A DNA stretch of 64,000 bases from Sequoia sempervirens. Taxonomy: Eukaryota > Streptophyta > Pinopsida > Cupressales > Cupressaceae. The DNA is taken from positions 121,184,552 through 121,248,551 of the forward strand of contig VDFB02252616.1 in assembly GCA_007258455.2 (NCBI GenBank), given 5' to 3'. The notes beneath the pieces were generated by a model that saw only the letters and a list, made by a program, of their open reading frames with translations, had not been told where the DNA came from and searched no databases. This document shows positions 24,593 through 38,102 of this stretch, in pieces. A program made the translations under genes and the position numbers. Numbering within the stretch: the stretch's first letter is position 1; every line of letters starts with the position of its first letter.

Positions 24593-26766
24593 AAAAAACC
24601 AATATTCAAAACCAAACCTAACCAATAGAACCACTAATACCAATGACTAAGAAATAAGAGAGCAAAAACAAAGTGCAATTTTATTCGCCTTCAAAAGCCA
24701 AACGTAACCAACAAAACCAGCCACAACAAAGAGGTATAGCAAGTGATTACCAAAAACCAAACATAGCCAATGCATCTCAACCACACTTGGCCACATCATT
24801 AACCAAATCTCCAAATCCACTCCCAATCCCAGTCTCCCCCAGAACAACAGTAAACACAATAAATAGGAAGAGGTAAAAGATGGGGTCAACCCCATCACTA
24901 CATAGGCACATGAAAGACATAGAGCTCTCAACCCCCACTAGAGGGAGAGTTGATGCCAAGCATCTACCATAGGAGTAAATATATAGCTATGCAAGCTATA
25001 TCATTCAAAAACCAAAAGCCCAAGCTGTTGGAACCTAGAACCAACCACATACACCAAACAACCACAACAACAACCAAAAAAAGATATAATACATTTACCT
25101 CTGCATTGATCACAATTTCTCAAACCAGTGCAGTGGTACCAGAGGAACCCCAAACACCCCCATATCAAACAAAATGGCCCCTTTGCCAATGCCCATCACC
25201 AACTGACCAAGTCACGGAACCAAAAAAGGCACAAGCAACATAAAAAAACATATGCGTCGCCATTTGGGTCTACATCCTCCTTGCCATTGTCATCGCCTTC
25301 TGAGGATTTTAAATTCACGCCTCTACTTCACTTCCCACCCACCACCATGTGTGATTATATTGTATATAAACTAATATGCTTCACATCATCTATTAGCTCA
25401 AAAATAACAATCACAAGTAATTCACATATTTACTCAATAATGATAATTTATTAAAAAAATTAACTAAATGAAATGTGTTTATTTATATTCAAAGTTTTAA
25501 TGTTGAGTTGAGACTAGAATAAGAATAAATCATAAGTCTTTGTTTTCCTTTTTTTTCATGTTTTTTGAAAAGTTCAAAATTCTTCAAGTCAATAAACCCT
25601 TTTGATTTCTAAGGAAATATTATTATATTTTAAGAAATAAAATGATAAAAAAATCATAATTGTATCCTTGAGAGTTATAAAACATTATGCGAAAAAAATG
25701 GAAGAGTGAGGATTTTGACTACATTTTGTTGGCCAAAACTATCACCACTTCTCCCATCTTCTCCTTAATATCTTTAATCTCATCCACAAAGTGGAGTGGA
25801 GGATGATTGAAGTAAAGATGAGGCAAGTTGCTAGCAAAAAATGATAGAATAATGAAGGGCATGGAGCTAGGGGATAAAAGAAAATACATGGTTTTTGGTA
25901 GGGAAAGAGAAGAGAAGGTAGAGAGGAGATGTGAAGAAAAGAATAGAAGTAAAAGGGAAACATTTTAGGCCGGATATAATTTTAGAAATCTTTATTTCCT
26001 TCAAACAATATTTTTGGGTGTTTGGGGATATGTTTTTATTTTTACATGTAAAACCTTTGTGTTTGTAAAAAAATTTCCTTTAAAAAATATTTTAATTTTA
26101 CCAAAGCTATAGATGTTCTCAGAATCAAATTATACATTACCTTAAATGCATTCATATAAAAAGTCTTTGCAATTTGTTTTCTTTTAGGGTAAAACAAATA
26201 TATATGTATATGGATTACATTCAACAAAATCTATGTGTCAATTTGTAGGAATGTATTATAAGCAACAACATATTAATGATTACATTAAAAATGGCATATT
26301 AATAGCCAAATAAATATTTGTGTGAGAAATGTCTTTGTAAATAGTACTTTATAATTGCATAGGAAATGTTGGTTCAATAAAAATATGATCTTAATATATG
26401 TGGTGATATTTTGTTCACAAATTAGTAATTGGCTGAAGTAAATCTATCCATGCGCCATATAATATTACTATGAAAAAATTGAGTAATATGCAGATATAAT
26501 CAGGCCAAATAATATTTTATGTTGTGCAAAAATATTAGGTATGAAGTTGATGTAAACTAGGGCATATAATAAGTGATGTTGTGTATTAAATGAGTATTGG
26601 TTTTATATTTATAAGGCTATGTGAGAGTTCAAAATTTCATGTATTAAGCACAAGTCACTGGATGACTTGAATCCATAAATGATTGATCGTAATTCTTTTA
26701 TAGTAGCTAAGAACAAATCCCTAGCCACTATTTAAACCTATGTAAATCTATGATGAATAAGATTGA
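24593..26766. other. Non-coding stretch
   Basis: I see no supportable gene. Open frames at 24.65-25.4 kb are low-complexity (Pro/Thr/Gln on one strand, Leu/Cys on the other). From 25450 to 26760 the sequence is strongly AT-rich. Confidence 0.4.
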
Positions 26767-29325
26767 GATCAGGGCTACTCTTTGCAATGAGTTTTCATGA
26801 AAAGAAAACTAGAGCGAGGAAAAAATTAAAGATTTTTGGATCTACCGACAAGAAATCCAACTCCTTGATTCCCCTTATCAGAGCATGGAGATGGATGATA
26901 GATTCAATAAATTATGGAATGAAGTGCATATTGATTCTAGCGCAAGCGATGATGAAGATGTTGATTGAGAGGAGGCTGAAATAGATACTGGGAAGGGAAA
27001 GGAGAAGGAAGTAGAAGCAAAAATGACCCCAGCATAGCCTATCAAGGTCTCTTCAAATGTGCGGGTGAACATATCATGTGCAAGGGCCTCGATAACTCGC
27101 ACCTGGATTGGAAAAAGAACCAAGACAACTTCACAACAATAGTTAGAGGCAGTGGAGGTGGATGATTCCCGGCACATCAAACAATAGTGGACAAAAGTAG
27201 TTTCTAGAGAGAGTTTGCAAGAGCCCGCAGCAAGCTAGGAGGCCGCGGTGAGCCAAGAACTGCAATCATCTAGAAAATGGGTAAATTTTGCTCCCTCTTC
27301 TCTTACTTCACAATATTTGGTGTCCCCTACTATCTCCACAACACCACTCACTTCAAGTGTCTACCCTTATTTTTCCACTTCTACCCCAATGATTGCGGGA
27401 GGTTTCTCCCAGTTCTCCTAGGTGAGAACATTTTTTATAACCCCTCTGTGGACCCTTTCACCTTTCGTAGTTGGCCAATCAAGATCCACTATTGCTTCAC
27501 TTTATACATCCATGGTGACCATTGATACCCCTCTTGCTACTACTTTATCAAGCTGAGATCAGTTCACCCAATAGTTGGAATCCACCATGACTCCACTACC
27601 ACCACAACACCTAATGAGTCCTCACGCTGGTTTACAAACCGGGCTTTGGCATATTTCTCCATTCTCCCCGCTTACAATCAATCTTCCAAAGAAGAAAACA
27701 TCTGGAACCACTACTCTTTCATTCCCTTTTGCCCTACCTCCCATCATACCTTTTGTAGGTGGGCTAGTTAGGTCACCAGCACAATTTCTGACGAAGGGCG
27801 ATAGAACAAAGAAGCACAGGCTATCAAGATACAAAAAAAAAAGGCCAAGGATGCCAAGAAGCTAGTGGAGCCAAAGGTGCAGACTATTTTCAATGAGGTT
27901 CAACAATCGCTCCATTTTGCAACCATGTATCTGACCATCATCAAACCACAGGGGGAAATGCAACCCAATGATTACAGCATGTTTCCATGCGACTCGATCT
28001 GAGCATAGCCTGGCTATAGGAAAAATTTGAGCTCATGGAAGAAACATAGCGGGTGGTGACCACCAACTTCCTCAAGTTTGGTCCCCAGCTGAAGAATCAA
28101 GAAGAAGAGCTAAAACTTGGAAAGGAAAGGATTGAGGTCCTACTAGCAAAGGAAAAGGCAAGAGAAGTAGAATTAGTGCACTTATCAGAGAAAACACATA
28201 CATAGAAAGTTAAGCTCTGAGAGGAGCTTGCAAAGTTTGAATATGATGATTCCAACCTTGTCACTGAGTTGTGGCAGAAAAATGAAGAATTGCAGGACTG
28301 GTTAGCTTGGCTGGAGCAGGAGATTCAATGAAACAATGAGGAGTTTGATCGTCAACATGCTCAATTTGAGCAAAAAAAGTAGCAGAAGGACACATACTTT
28401 GAGGACCAAAAGCCCCAATTGGAGAATGAGGTCCAGGAGATGAATTTTTCCCTTGAAACAGAATCAGTAAAAAATAACCAGGCCAAAGAAAAATGGCTCG
28501 CCGAATGGAAGACTTTGTCGAAGCAACTTTCCACCACAAACAAAAGGGTTGTGGAACTAACTCAAGATGTTGGTTGAAGGGATGTGGAGATTTCCCTTTT
28601 GAAGAATGCTCCCCAATGCCCTGCTACCCAGTTGGACCTCCTTCTAATGGCTCAAAAATTATACATTTCATACTGGGAAAAAGTCAAGGCATTCTACCTA
28701 ACTCTTCAACCAAAAATCCAATTTATGGTGGAGGCAACAAGTTTGGGCAACAAAGTTTATGGAGTGATTGAGCAATTCCCGCAAATCATCACGGAGAAGG
28801 TTCCTGAGGAAAAAATATTGCTAGATAAGCTATACATGGTCTCAGATAAGGACTTAGTAAACACAGGGATCGAGAATAGGATGGTCATTGCCAAAACAGT
28901 GAACAAGTTCATCCACTGCCACACAGAAATCCTCCATGCTAGCGAGTGCGCTGCCACACTGGACTGGACCATGAATAGCATGTGGGCTAGGTTCTCACAA
29001 CTAACTCAAATGGGCTTACCCTCTTCGTTTCTTTTCGATGACACGATGGATACTATAGAGAAGATTGAGGCAAAAATAGAAGAGAAGCAGTAGGACACAT
29101 CCTCTTTCCAGAGCTTCAGTCAACCCCCTACTGCAATGGATATTGAAGGTGTCACTCATCAAATTGTGTGGCTACTCTTCCGACTTGAGTCTAGGGTTGG
29201 TATATTCACAACGCTACCTTACAAAGAAATGATCGATCTAAATAGAGCGCAAGAGAATGTGTGTGACATATTGACACCATCTGAGGCTGATTGGATGGCT
29301 CTATAGACTGTTGTCTCTAAGATTT
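26767..29325 (+). pseudogene. Accessory coiled-coil gene, copy B (5' truncated)
   Basis: It is collinear with 18059-20466 of copy A but differs at roughly one base in eight by eye. It starts abruptly at about 26767, lacking the N-terminal third. The coiled-coil part lies at about 28020-28570. The best-kept block is 28584-29093 (EISLLKNAPQCPATQ; VNKFIHCHTEILHASECAAT). Unlike copy A it keeps the 3' end: after 29190 it reads LPYKEMIDLNRAQENVCDIL and TPSEADWMAL, with a stop at 29303 and another near 29325. The family is unknown. Copy B shows what the 2.5-kb repeat removed or displaced in copy A. Confidence 0.55.
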
Positions 29326-29426
29326 GATTGTGTCACCCAATGGATAGGACTTTGGTTTGCGAAGCAAGAAAAATTTTGGGATCCTCTTTTTGTAGGAAAA
29401 ACACCCCTGGTAGTCACCAAAAGCTA

Positions 29427-29945
29427 TGAATATTAAATTCCTCGAGCTCCCTCTGGGTGGTTTTTAATTTTCCTAAGCATCGGCCTGCATCTCATTTATT
29501 TGAACAATCATTGGGCCCCCTTTTGTAGAAATTCATCCGCTACCGCCACGTGTCCACCAGGCACTCCTTAGAGGGATTTCTTTCTTCACTCTCCTACCGA
29601 CTCTTGCCATGCTTCTAAATGTCCTCACTGTGGGAACTTCAAGGTTGCTTCCCTTCGCTTTTTAATCAGGCCATGTCCATGTGCCATGTATTGTCTATCC
29701 GCATTCAATTTTTGGGCAGACCCCACAGTCAGCATCAGTAGTATAGAATTCCTCTGTGTGTCTTCATTGTGCAGTTTTTAATCACAAGGAGGAGGAATCA
29801 ACGATCAATCCTTGACCTATTGCTATGTCTCTCTTTCGCAAGGACTTCATCGAATGGAAGGAGAGAGAGAGCAGCATGCACCGCTAAGTTGCCAGATGTT
29901 CTAACCGCCTTCATGGGTGAATGACATGTGTTTGCACAAGAGTTT
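29427..29945. repeat. Dispersed repeat R2, copy 1
   Basis: It starts TGAATATTAAATTCCTCGAG and contains GGGCCCCCTTTTGTAGAA and a G-box (CACGTG, 29547-29552). It aligns along its length with 63506-64000. It lies just downstream of coiled-coil gene copy B and could be its 3' flanking or LTR sequence. Confidence 0.75.
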
Positions 29946-30396
29946 TCTAGGATCACTGCCATCATTTGGAGGGGATGCATCTATTTGACGAGCGACTACA
30001 TGTTTCATGGCCTAATTTTTTTCTATTGCAATGGTCGAAGGAAATCATTACTGTAAGTATCATTTCTCATGATATGGGATCTTTTATGTTACTGACCTGC
30101 CAGGCAGTGGGATTTTTATCTATATGTACTACTTTTTCCTTCCAAAAATGAGTTTGGAAGATATAGAAAATTTAGGGGAAAGACACCAAGCCTTTTATAT
30201 TGCTTTTAGATTATTGTATAAGACTCTCAGACTGTGTCGTTGTTCAACCTTTCTGTTTTCTTAAGCTATTTGATAAAACATTAAACTGTGTCATTATTAT
30301 CCTAAATTGTTTATTTGTGAAACTTATATGATTTCAATATAAGCTTTGCTAATTTAGACCATGTCTTTTGAATCTTCTTTTTAGAAAATGTATATC
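29946..30396. other. Short non-coding spacer
   Basis: No gene is seen. It separates repeat R2 from the 2.5-kb repeat and is absent from the copy A arrangement. Confidence 0.4.
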
Positions 30397-32909
30397 GGAA
30401 TTATTTTATGTCATTAGATAAATTATTCATATTTTCATCTTTGATTTCTATTATTCTAGGACATAGTAGATTGTTCAATGGGCCCTTAAATCGCATCCAA
30501 AAAATAGATTTATCATGCCTTACATCTAAATCTTGGTGCATCACCTTAGTTAGATCTTTATTTTTTATATCTGCTTTATTTTCCCATTACAAAACCCCAA
30601 GTATAGAAGAAGTCAACTTCTTTAAAAATTAGGAGGTTGCTCAGTTTAACACAATTGGTTCCCCCATTAACTGAGTTTCCCATAAAGGTTGTTACCTTGC
30701 CAAAATTTGGGGTCAACACATACTAAATAATACATTCTCAAAATTGAATTAATGAATTGATCTCTAAGGTTTCTATTAACATATCACATTTATTAAATCA
30801 CTTTATATCTAACATTCTATTACATACCTTTTATTTTAGTCAATATTTTTCCTTTTAAGAAAACTTTCAAAAGGCTTAATTGTAGAATTTTAGCCATATA
30901 GACTTTTTTCTCTTCTCTTTTCTACTCTCTACTTCCTAATGATTAATTATGAAGTTTTATCTAATACATAAAAAAAAATCTTATATAATAAAAACTAGAA
31001 ACTATACATAATAATATAAATTTACAAATATATACAACATATTAAATACTTAATTTACAAATAATTTATAATAATTTTCTAAAATCACCATATCATAATC
31101 GAATTTTGGAAAATAAATACATTCATTATTTTATAATAAATCTAAAAATTCAATAGGTAATATTTATCCTCCCCAAACAATCTCAACAATGAATTTTATA
31201 TTAATTTTGTTAATTGGATCTTTTTATCCAAAATCAGCTTGAGAAGAGGCCTAGGCCGTGTGGAGTGGGCACGTCATCGACATCTCGCTCAGGCTGTACC
31301 CACCTTCCATAGCAATTGCATACCAACACTTTGTTTTCCAATTGATGCCAATTAGTCTGCACCATCAGCTCTTTGTGCAGCATATCGAAGGCCTTGTTAA
31401 CCATATAATTTTATGCAATAATCGGATTATAAGAAATGATTTGTGCAGTGACAATGCTCTTAAACATAAAGAGAGAGAGTACTAGTATTTATATAGGAAA
31501 TGGTCTGGGGCGCAGCGCAGCACATTGATGTCAGGAAAAATCATTTTTTATAGGAAAGATATTGAAGACAATGTCAAACGTTATTCAATTACATGATTAT
31601 TCTTTTTCAATGTGAATGGAGTTCTTTTAAGAAGCATCAAAGCATGAGGTTAGCTCAGGAATTATATTCTTTTCCTTCTTATTTCCCACTTTCTTTGTCA
31701 ACTAAATAGTTATCTATTCAACATTGCTATCGACGTGTTGGTTGGAATGGCGAATGGTTCATGTGATTGCATTTGGCTTTGATTCTCTTGGGGTTTATCG
31801 ACCATCTTATGTCGAGAGTAGGGAAGGTTTATAAAGGTATCTTTCAATAATAAATAATTTAAAGATTGTTTTAAAATTTAATTTTATAGATCTTGTATGT
31901 ATTGGTGAACTTAATGATTTTCAATGAGTTTATTAAAGATCAAGTCTTGTTGGTGCAAGGACCACAACAATATAAGAGATGGGGTAAGGATCATGCCTTT
32001 GGGGAATTTGATAGAATTGATACCCCTCAATCTTTGGCTCTCAACTAAAAAGGTATTCTAGCTAAGATTTGTGCTCCTTATTGAATTATAAAACCTATAT
32101 GGTTTTCACATAAAACCCTACAACATGTTAAATCTTTATACATTATTTATATATATAATTTTTATATGTTTTTAGTACAAATGAACCCAAAGAAAACCCA
32201 ATGTTAATTTTTTTAGCATAATCAATGAATTGAATCCTACAAATTTGAATATGAATCTAAACTAAAATTAGTAACTTAGCAATTATTGCACCACATTTGT
32301 AGATCAATTTTTGAAGATTTATTTTAAATATTTAATTCGTAATAATTAAATGATGTTATGAAAGGACATGATTTTATTTGATATATTTCAAATCTAAATG
32401 ATTAGAATATGATGAATGTTCTTTCATGCATTGATGTGAATGTATATTTAATACCATATTCAAAAGCCAATATGATTTGTGAAATGTAAATATGACTGTT
32501 ATCATTATTACAAACAGTGAATATAAAAGAATGATATGTATGAATGAATATAAATGATTAACTATATTTTTTAGGTATTTGTAAATGTGTCTAATTATTG
32601 TTGTTTGTTATGTATGTAAGGGATAGAATAATGCATTATAAAATATATAGTTCTTTGTAAATGAGTCTAACTATTGTTGTTAGTTATGTATGTAAGGCAT
32701 AGTATAATGCATTAGACAATATATGTAAGGGATGGTAGTTGTAAGGGACAGTTAGCACTATGTTGTAAGGGATAATATATGTAACTAATTATATGGAAGG
32801 GACAAAATATGTGAGGGAAAGTATAACACTGTGTTGATAAGACCATGTGTGGTATGATAAGTATTTTATTTTTACATCAACTGATGATTTCATAGCTGCT
32901 TATAGTATA
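30397..32909. repeat. 2.5-kb dispersed repeat, copy B, cut by the gap
   Basis: It is near-identical to 20473-22988, with by-eye mismatches only every few dozen bases. It ends with TATAGTATA at the first N. Beyond the gap the sequence does not match what follows copy A, so the true right end is hidden. Confidence 0.85.
31228..31400 (-). pseudogene. Conserved minus-strand exon-like frame, copy B
   Basis: The best-kept version of the frame described for copy A: VNKAFDMLHKELM, then NWHQLENKVLVCNCYGRW, then VDDVPTPHGLGLFSS and a stop. It is open throughout. The family is not recognised. Confidence 0.35.
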
Positions 32910-33009
32910 NNNNNNNNNNNNNNNNNNNNNNNNNNNNNNNNNNNNNNNNNNNNNNNNNNNNNNNNNNNNNNNNNNNNNNNNNNNNNNNNNNNNNNNNNNN
33001 NNNNNNNNN
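32910..33009. other. Assembly gap (100 N)
   Basis: Exactly 100 N, the conventional length for a gap of unknown size. It lies at the breakpoint of the 2.5-kb duplication. Confidence 0.99.
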
Positions 33010-34394
33010 TAGTGCAATATCATTACAATGTTTACTCAAGACAAGGTATGGAACATCATCAGTTCAACATTCATTTAACATTTTCCATTTATCATTAATA
33101 TGCCAATGGTTTCACTATTCCCTTTTCTCTAAAATTTTACTTAAAGCAAAATGATTTTCTATTCATTTTCATACATGTTCCATGATTATGAATACAACTT
33201 AGAGACTTAGGTCCTTTACCCAAGGTTGATCTAATAAAAAAAACCTTCATGAATGCATAAACATTTGCTCATAAGAGACAAGTATACAACAGATTTCAAT
33301 AAACCACACTCAAAGATAGGCATCTTCATTAAACCAATGAGAAGAGAGAGAGGGAGAAAAAGATTTACAATTTTGACATAGGCATGAATGCAAACATGGT
33401 TTCATTATCATACAAGCACTTCCAAACAAATGAATCAATCATACAAGTGCATGCAATAATCTCTATGAACTAATAACACAATCATCCATTTTCTATTACC
33501 ATATTTATAATCCCAATACAATATAACATGCAAAAGCAACTCCAAAACCACAGAGTCAATCAAGCAATAATTTATGCAAGGAGGAAAAGCACAAGAAGAC
33601 ATGCACCGAAAACTTTGCATGGTGATGAAAAAATAGCAAGGCTCAAGAAGAGAATATACACAAAAGGAACTTTTTGGCACCCTCAAGGTCAAACAGACCT
33701 TCCAATAGCAGGAACTAAGAAACCAAGCAAGGGTAATTTTAGCCAACACATGTCACCTGCAACCCATCAACAAGGTAAGGTCCAACATGCCCACCCGCAA
33801 CATAGGATAAAGGGAAGTAATCCATCTCAAACTCGGAAGACTCTCAACTAAGGAAATATCTACAATCTTGCTCGGTAAGGCAATGCCTAGTAGGCATCAT
33901 TCCTTCATAACACGAGACAGAGTTGGGAAAACTCAACCCTCTAAAACACCATACTAAGGCACTCAAAGAAAGAGGGTCTATGACTATCTTGCCACAACAA
34001 GCACTTGGAACACACACATCAAGTACACTGCAACCACATGGGCTACAACTACACTCAGGAACCACTCAAGGATCGCAACATTTTCAACAAACAAATAGCC
34101 ACACATCAAGAAGGAGACTAATCATAATACACTTCTCGGTAGGCTTGATTGTCTAGCTAACCCTCACAAAATCATTCCTCAACAAGACATGCAAGGGGTA
34201 GAGCCAAAAGAGGACAAGATAAATTTTTATTTTAAAAAAAAACCAAAAGCATAACATACACACAAAGTTGTTGCCAATATGATATATTGACAACAAACAA
34301 GGACAAGAATGGTTAAGTGCACAATCAAGAGGGGAGGACTAATTAACCCTCCAAAGAAAATCCAAACAAGAGCAAATAGGAGAGCTCCAAAAAT

Positions 34395-34490
34395 TTCTAC
34401 TCCGGTGCTCCAAAATTACTCTGTGCCGATGCTCCAGAATTACTTTATGGCAATGCTCGAGAATTACTCTGCATCGATGCTCCAAAATTA
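34395..34490. repeat. 24-bp minisatellite, four units
   Basis: Four 24-bp units (34395, 34419, 34443, 34467), each ending ATGCTCCAAAATTA or a close variant. One strand reads as an 8-residue repeat (x-x-M-L-Q-N-Y-S), most likely by chance. Confidence 0.8.
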
Positions 34491-34980
34491 CCATTTTACA
34501 TCACAGAACAACAAGTTGTGATGCACCGAAAACCATAGCAGTAGCAACATAGACCAAAATAGCAGGCTACATTGTGCTAAAAACCTTACCAACAACAAAA
34601 AGGGGGAATATACAACAATAACTCTAATTTTTACATGAAAACTTTTGAAGGAAAATCCATAAAGATCATCATAGTACAAGTGAGTCTGATACCAACACCA
34701 GAACTCATAAACCAAATGTAAACCATCACATTTCTTCTCATTAATAGATGTGGTTACATTTTCACTCTCAAGCGAGTACAATATACATAAAGGAATATAC
34801 AAGAGTACAAAGGAATAGCCATGAATAAGATATACCCACTGGTAAAATAGCACAAGAGAAGAACACCTCCAATTGATGCTTCAATAACCTATACACCAGT
34901 CCCTAATGGCGGTGGAAATGCCTCCCTACCATGTGGAATCAAAAGAGACCACCCCACCATGCTCGAAGGTATTCACAAGT

Positions 34981-35094
34981 CACATCAGACATAGAGCAAA
35001 CATATGGCTAACACTCACATCAGACATAGAGCAAACATTACAAGGCAAGGGCAACATATGGCTAACACTCACATCAGACATAGAGCAAACATGG
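34981..35094. repeat. Short direct repeats
   Basis: CACATCAGACATAGAGCAAA is present at 34981, 35016 and 35070, with ATATGGCTAACACT between them. Confidence 0.8.
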
Positions 35095-35130
35095 AATATA
35101 ATACATTAAAGCCAATATCACAACATGAAA

Positions 35131-35434
35131 ATGCTCATACAATAACATGTTGGGTAGTACTCATGACTATTGAGGTATAAGGTACTAGAGTGCTGACCGG
35201 ATGGAATGTCATCACATGTGCTCGAAGGGATGGCACTACATAAAATTAAGTACACCTCTCATACGGACAGGGAAAACTCAAGATGCTCATATAATAACAT
35301 GTTAGGTACTACTCATGACTACTGAGGTATAAGGTACTAGAGTGCTGACTGGATGGAATTTCATCACGTGTGCTCGAAGGGATGGCACCACACAGAATCA
35401 AGCACACCTCTCATAAGGACAAGGAAAACTCAAT
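35131..35434. repeat. 152-bp tandem duplication
   Basis: Two units begin ATGCTCAT at 35131 and 35283. Each contains GGTATAAGGTACTAGAGTGC and GTGCTCGAAGGGATGGCAC. They are near-identical, with scattered substitutions. Confidence 0.85.
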
Positions 35435-35912
35435 CATGTGCAAATCAATGCCCTGCAGATGGATAGGCCATCTTGAGTGCATCCTTAGCCTTTACAAGCA
35501 CTCAAGGCCATGCATGAGGACTCATCAACTTATAATTGTTTTACTCCATCTCGTTTAACCAAATGAGGAAACCAAAGAAAATATGAAACAATGAAAAATC
35601 CACTAAAACTATCATTGAAACCATTTAACACAGCCAAGCAAACATTGTTGTAAAATCATTCAAACAACTGATCTCATACACTCACAAGCAGATCAAATAC
35701 ATTCAAACATTCACTGTTAACTTCATAAAAGAAACCAATCATATAATAGATATTAACCTCATTAAATGATCCCACAAAATCACTTTTAAATCAAATCAAA
35801 TCTACTAACTGGCAGTGACACAAAACACGGTTTCAGTTGTTCAAACGCATGAGAAAGAGGCATAAAAATTCCATAAGAAGATAAAAGTGCCCAGATCTAA
35901 AATTGGACAACA

Positions 35913-36410
35913 ACCCAGTTCAGATTTCAATGTTTCTAGATGAATTCCATCTTCAATTTTGAATTTTATGACCCGAAATAAGGCGCTATTATGAAAAATG
36001 TCATTTTATGCATGGCTGGGCAAAACACATGAAAAATGAAAGTACCTGAATTAAAAATCGGGCAATGACCTAGTTGAGATAAGGGCATTTCTACATGGAA
36101 TCCAATTTTATTTTACATTTTTAACAGGTGGTTACAGAGTAGCAAAGAAAAACGTCATTTTAACAAGTAGGCAAAAATTTGCCAAAAATGAAATTTACCA
36201 AAATTAAAATCTTCCAAAGACCCAGTTGAGATTTGTTCATTTCTACATGGAATCCACCTTTATTTTTTGTTTTTAACTAGTGGGTAATGAGCAACAAAGA
36301 AAAATATTTTTTACCAGGTTGCACAAATTTTGGCCAAAACATAAAGTATTCCAAATTCATTTTGGACTCCAACCCAGTTGAGATTTGAGCATTAATAGAT
36401 GAATCTCATA
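35913..36410. repeat. Diverged tandem array, about 152-155-bp period
   Basis: Starts of the shared word ACCCAGTTGAGAT (or variants) lie at 35913, 36068, 36220 and 36372. Each is followed by a TCTACATGGAATCCA-like segment. The units are much more diverged than the 152-bp pair nearby. Confidence 0.7.
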
Positions 36411-38102
36411 GTTGGATTTGAGTTTAAACTAAGAGATTTGTACAAATTTAGGAAAGATTCGTACTTTCCCCAAAAAATAAATAGCACTAGGCTGAGAAGA
36501 AAACTCAACAACCAAAATTCCATAATACCCAGAGCAACCAAGACTTCCAAAACATTTACACACACACTCATACATACATTTATAACTCAAAAATTCAAGG
36601 AAAACACAAAAGAATACCTGTAGTGTCCCTCCGTCTGTGATATCATCATATTGTTTTCAATTGTGGGAGGTAGGGTATCATTTGATTTTAATTTGTTTTA
36701 TTGTTATTTTCTTTGATTAAATAAATATTATTAATAATTTATTTAGTTTAAATAAATTAAGGTGAAAATATTTATTAAAAATAAATATATTTTATTATAA
36801 CTAAAAGAAAGATTAAATTATTAAATATTTATTAAATATTTAATAGTTGATCTACTTGTTTCATATATTAAAGAGTCAATTATAAAATCATGAATAGGGG
36901 TAGTGGCGTAATGGAGAAGATTGGTTAAAATAAGTAATTTTATGAAGTAATTAATTAAGTTGCTTACAAAGTAATATTTTGTATGATTTTGTTTTATTAG
37001 GTAATTTAATTAAAAATCAAGCCCTATATAATTTAAATGAATTAGAAATAAAAATAATAAACTAATAAATTGATTTAATGAATTATTAAGGAAAAATGGA
37101 AGTTACAGTTAAGTCATATTGGTAATTTCTTTTGATGGAAGGATAATGATTTAGTAAGGAAGGTGAAGTGAAGATTAATAAAACTTAAAAAAAAAGATAA
37201 GTCTCGAACTCGGGTGAAAGCAAGAAAAATAGAAAAAGGCAGGGAATCTTCAGAAAGCAGTTACAAAATTAAAAGCAGTGCAGAACATGCAAAAAAGGAA
37301 TACTAGGCTAATTATAGCATATGGAATGAAGGGAGAAGGAGGGGGAATGGTAACTGACTGAAAAAGAAAATAAGGGGGAGTTCAGCTTTACAACTATCAT
37401 CTGCATTTGCTTGAAAATGGAGAGGACTCCTTAATTTGGAAACAGTTGCATGAGTCCTGAAAGTAACAACTGCATATGGGTCTGCCATGAGGATTTCTGG
37501 AAAAAGGTATTCGAGCCTCTGGACCTTTTGGGGAGGAGAAGGAAAGATGAAGGAAGAGCCCATATAGGTACGCGAGTTTTGCCTCAAAATACTTACGAAT
37601 ATTGCTTGGAATGAGGAATGATTTATGTCTATGTTTATTGAAATTTTTAACTTGTAGTAATCACATATTTGTCTATTCTCTTAGGCCTACCACTAATGGC
37701 AAATGACTTTAATCTGCAAGTATTCTTCAACATTGTTGCCATGCATTTGCTGATGAATTATTGATCTTGTAATTTTCATATTCTGTCCATTCTATTGTTT
37801 AGTGCTTGAACATAATCTATAGAGCGCAGATTCTTCTGGTCTTTTCCATGTTCCAAATGCTTACATTCCTCAGTAATGCACACATATAAGGCTCACAACA
37901 ATCATTGATATTGATTGTTTTGGTTTGATTTTTTTTTTCTTTTGTCTTGGTTTCCCCATTTTCTAGTGCAAAAGAATTGAACATCGAATACATTAAATGG
38001 TTTGGCCACCTTTGATGGATGCAAAAGTTTAGGAGATTTCCTAGATAGCCAACATGCTTACCTAATGGTTAGCTTTATATGTAATGCAATAACAGTTATT
38101 GA

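Larger units (their letters stand above)
33010..36613. repeat. Repeat-rich non-coding sequence, continued after the solo-LTR insertion
   Basis: No coding gene is supported. At about 34915-34965 the text CTACCATGTGGAAT...CCACCCCACCATGCTCGAAGG resembles the reverse complement of a conserved block near the 3' end of the solo-LTR-like elements (41825-41890, 57465-57520). This part may therefore be a diverged, inverted relative of that family. It contains the tandem arrays listed separately. The word CCCAACCCAGTTG recurs at about 42580, on the other side of the insertion, which indicates that both sides were once continuous. Confidence 0.45.

Noticed and set aside
25742..25963. Open minus-strand frame rich in Phe, Leu and Ser
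   Set aside because: Low complexity opposite a purine-rich stretch; no motif.
33528..33851. Basic open frame after the gap
   Set aside because: Composition follows the A-rich repeat; no domain or homologous copy seen.
34395..34490. Short regularly spaced repeats as a CRISPR-like array
   Set aside because: The units are contiguous 24-bp minisatellite copies without spacers, in a plant-type genome.
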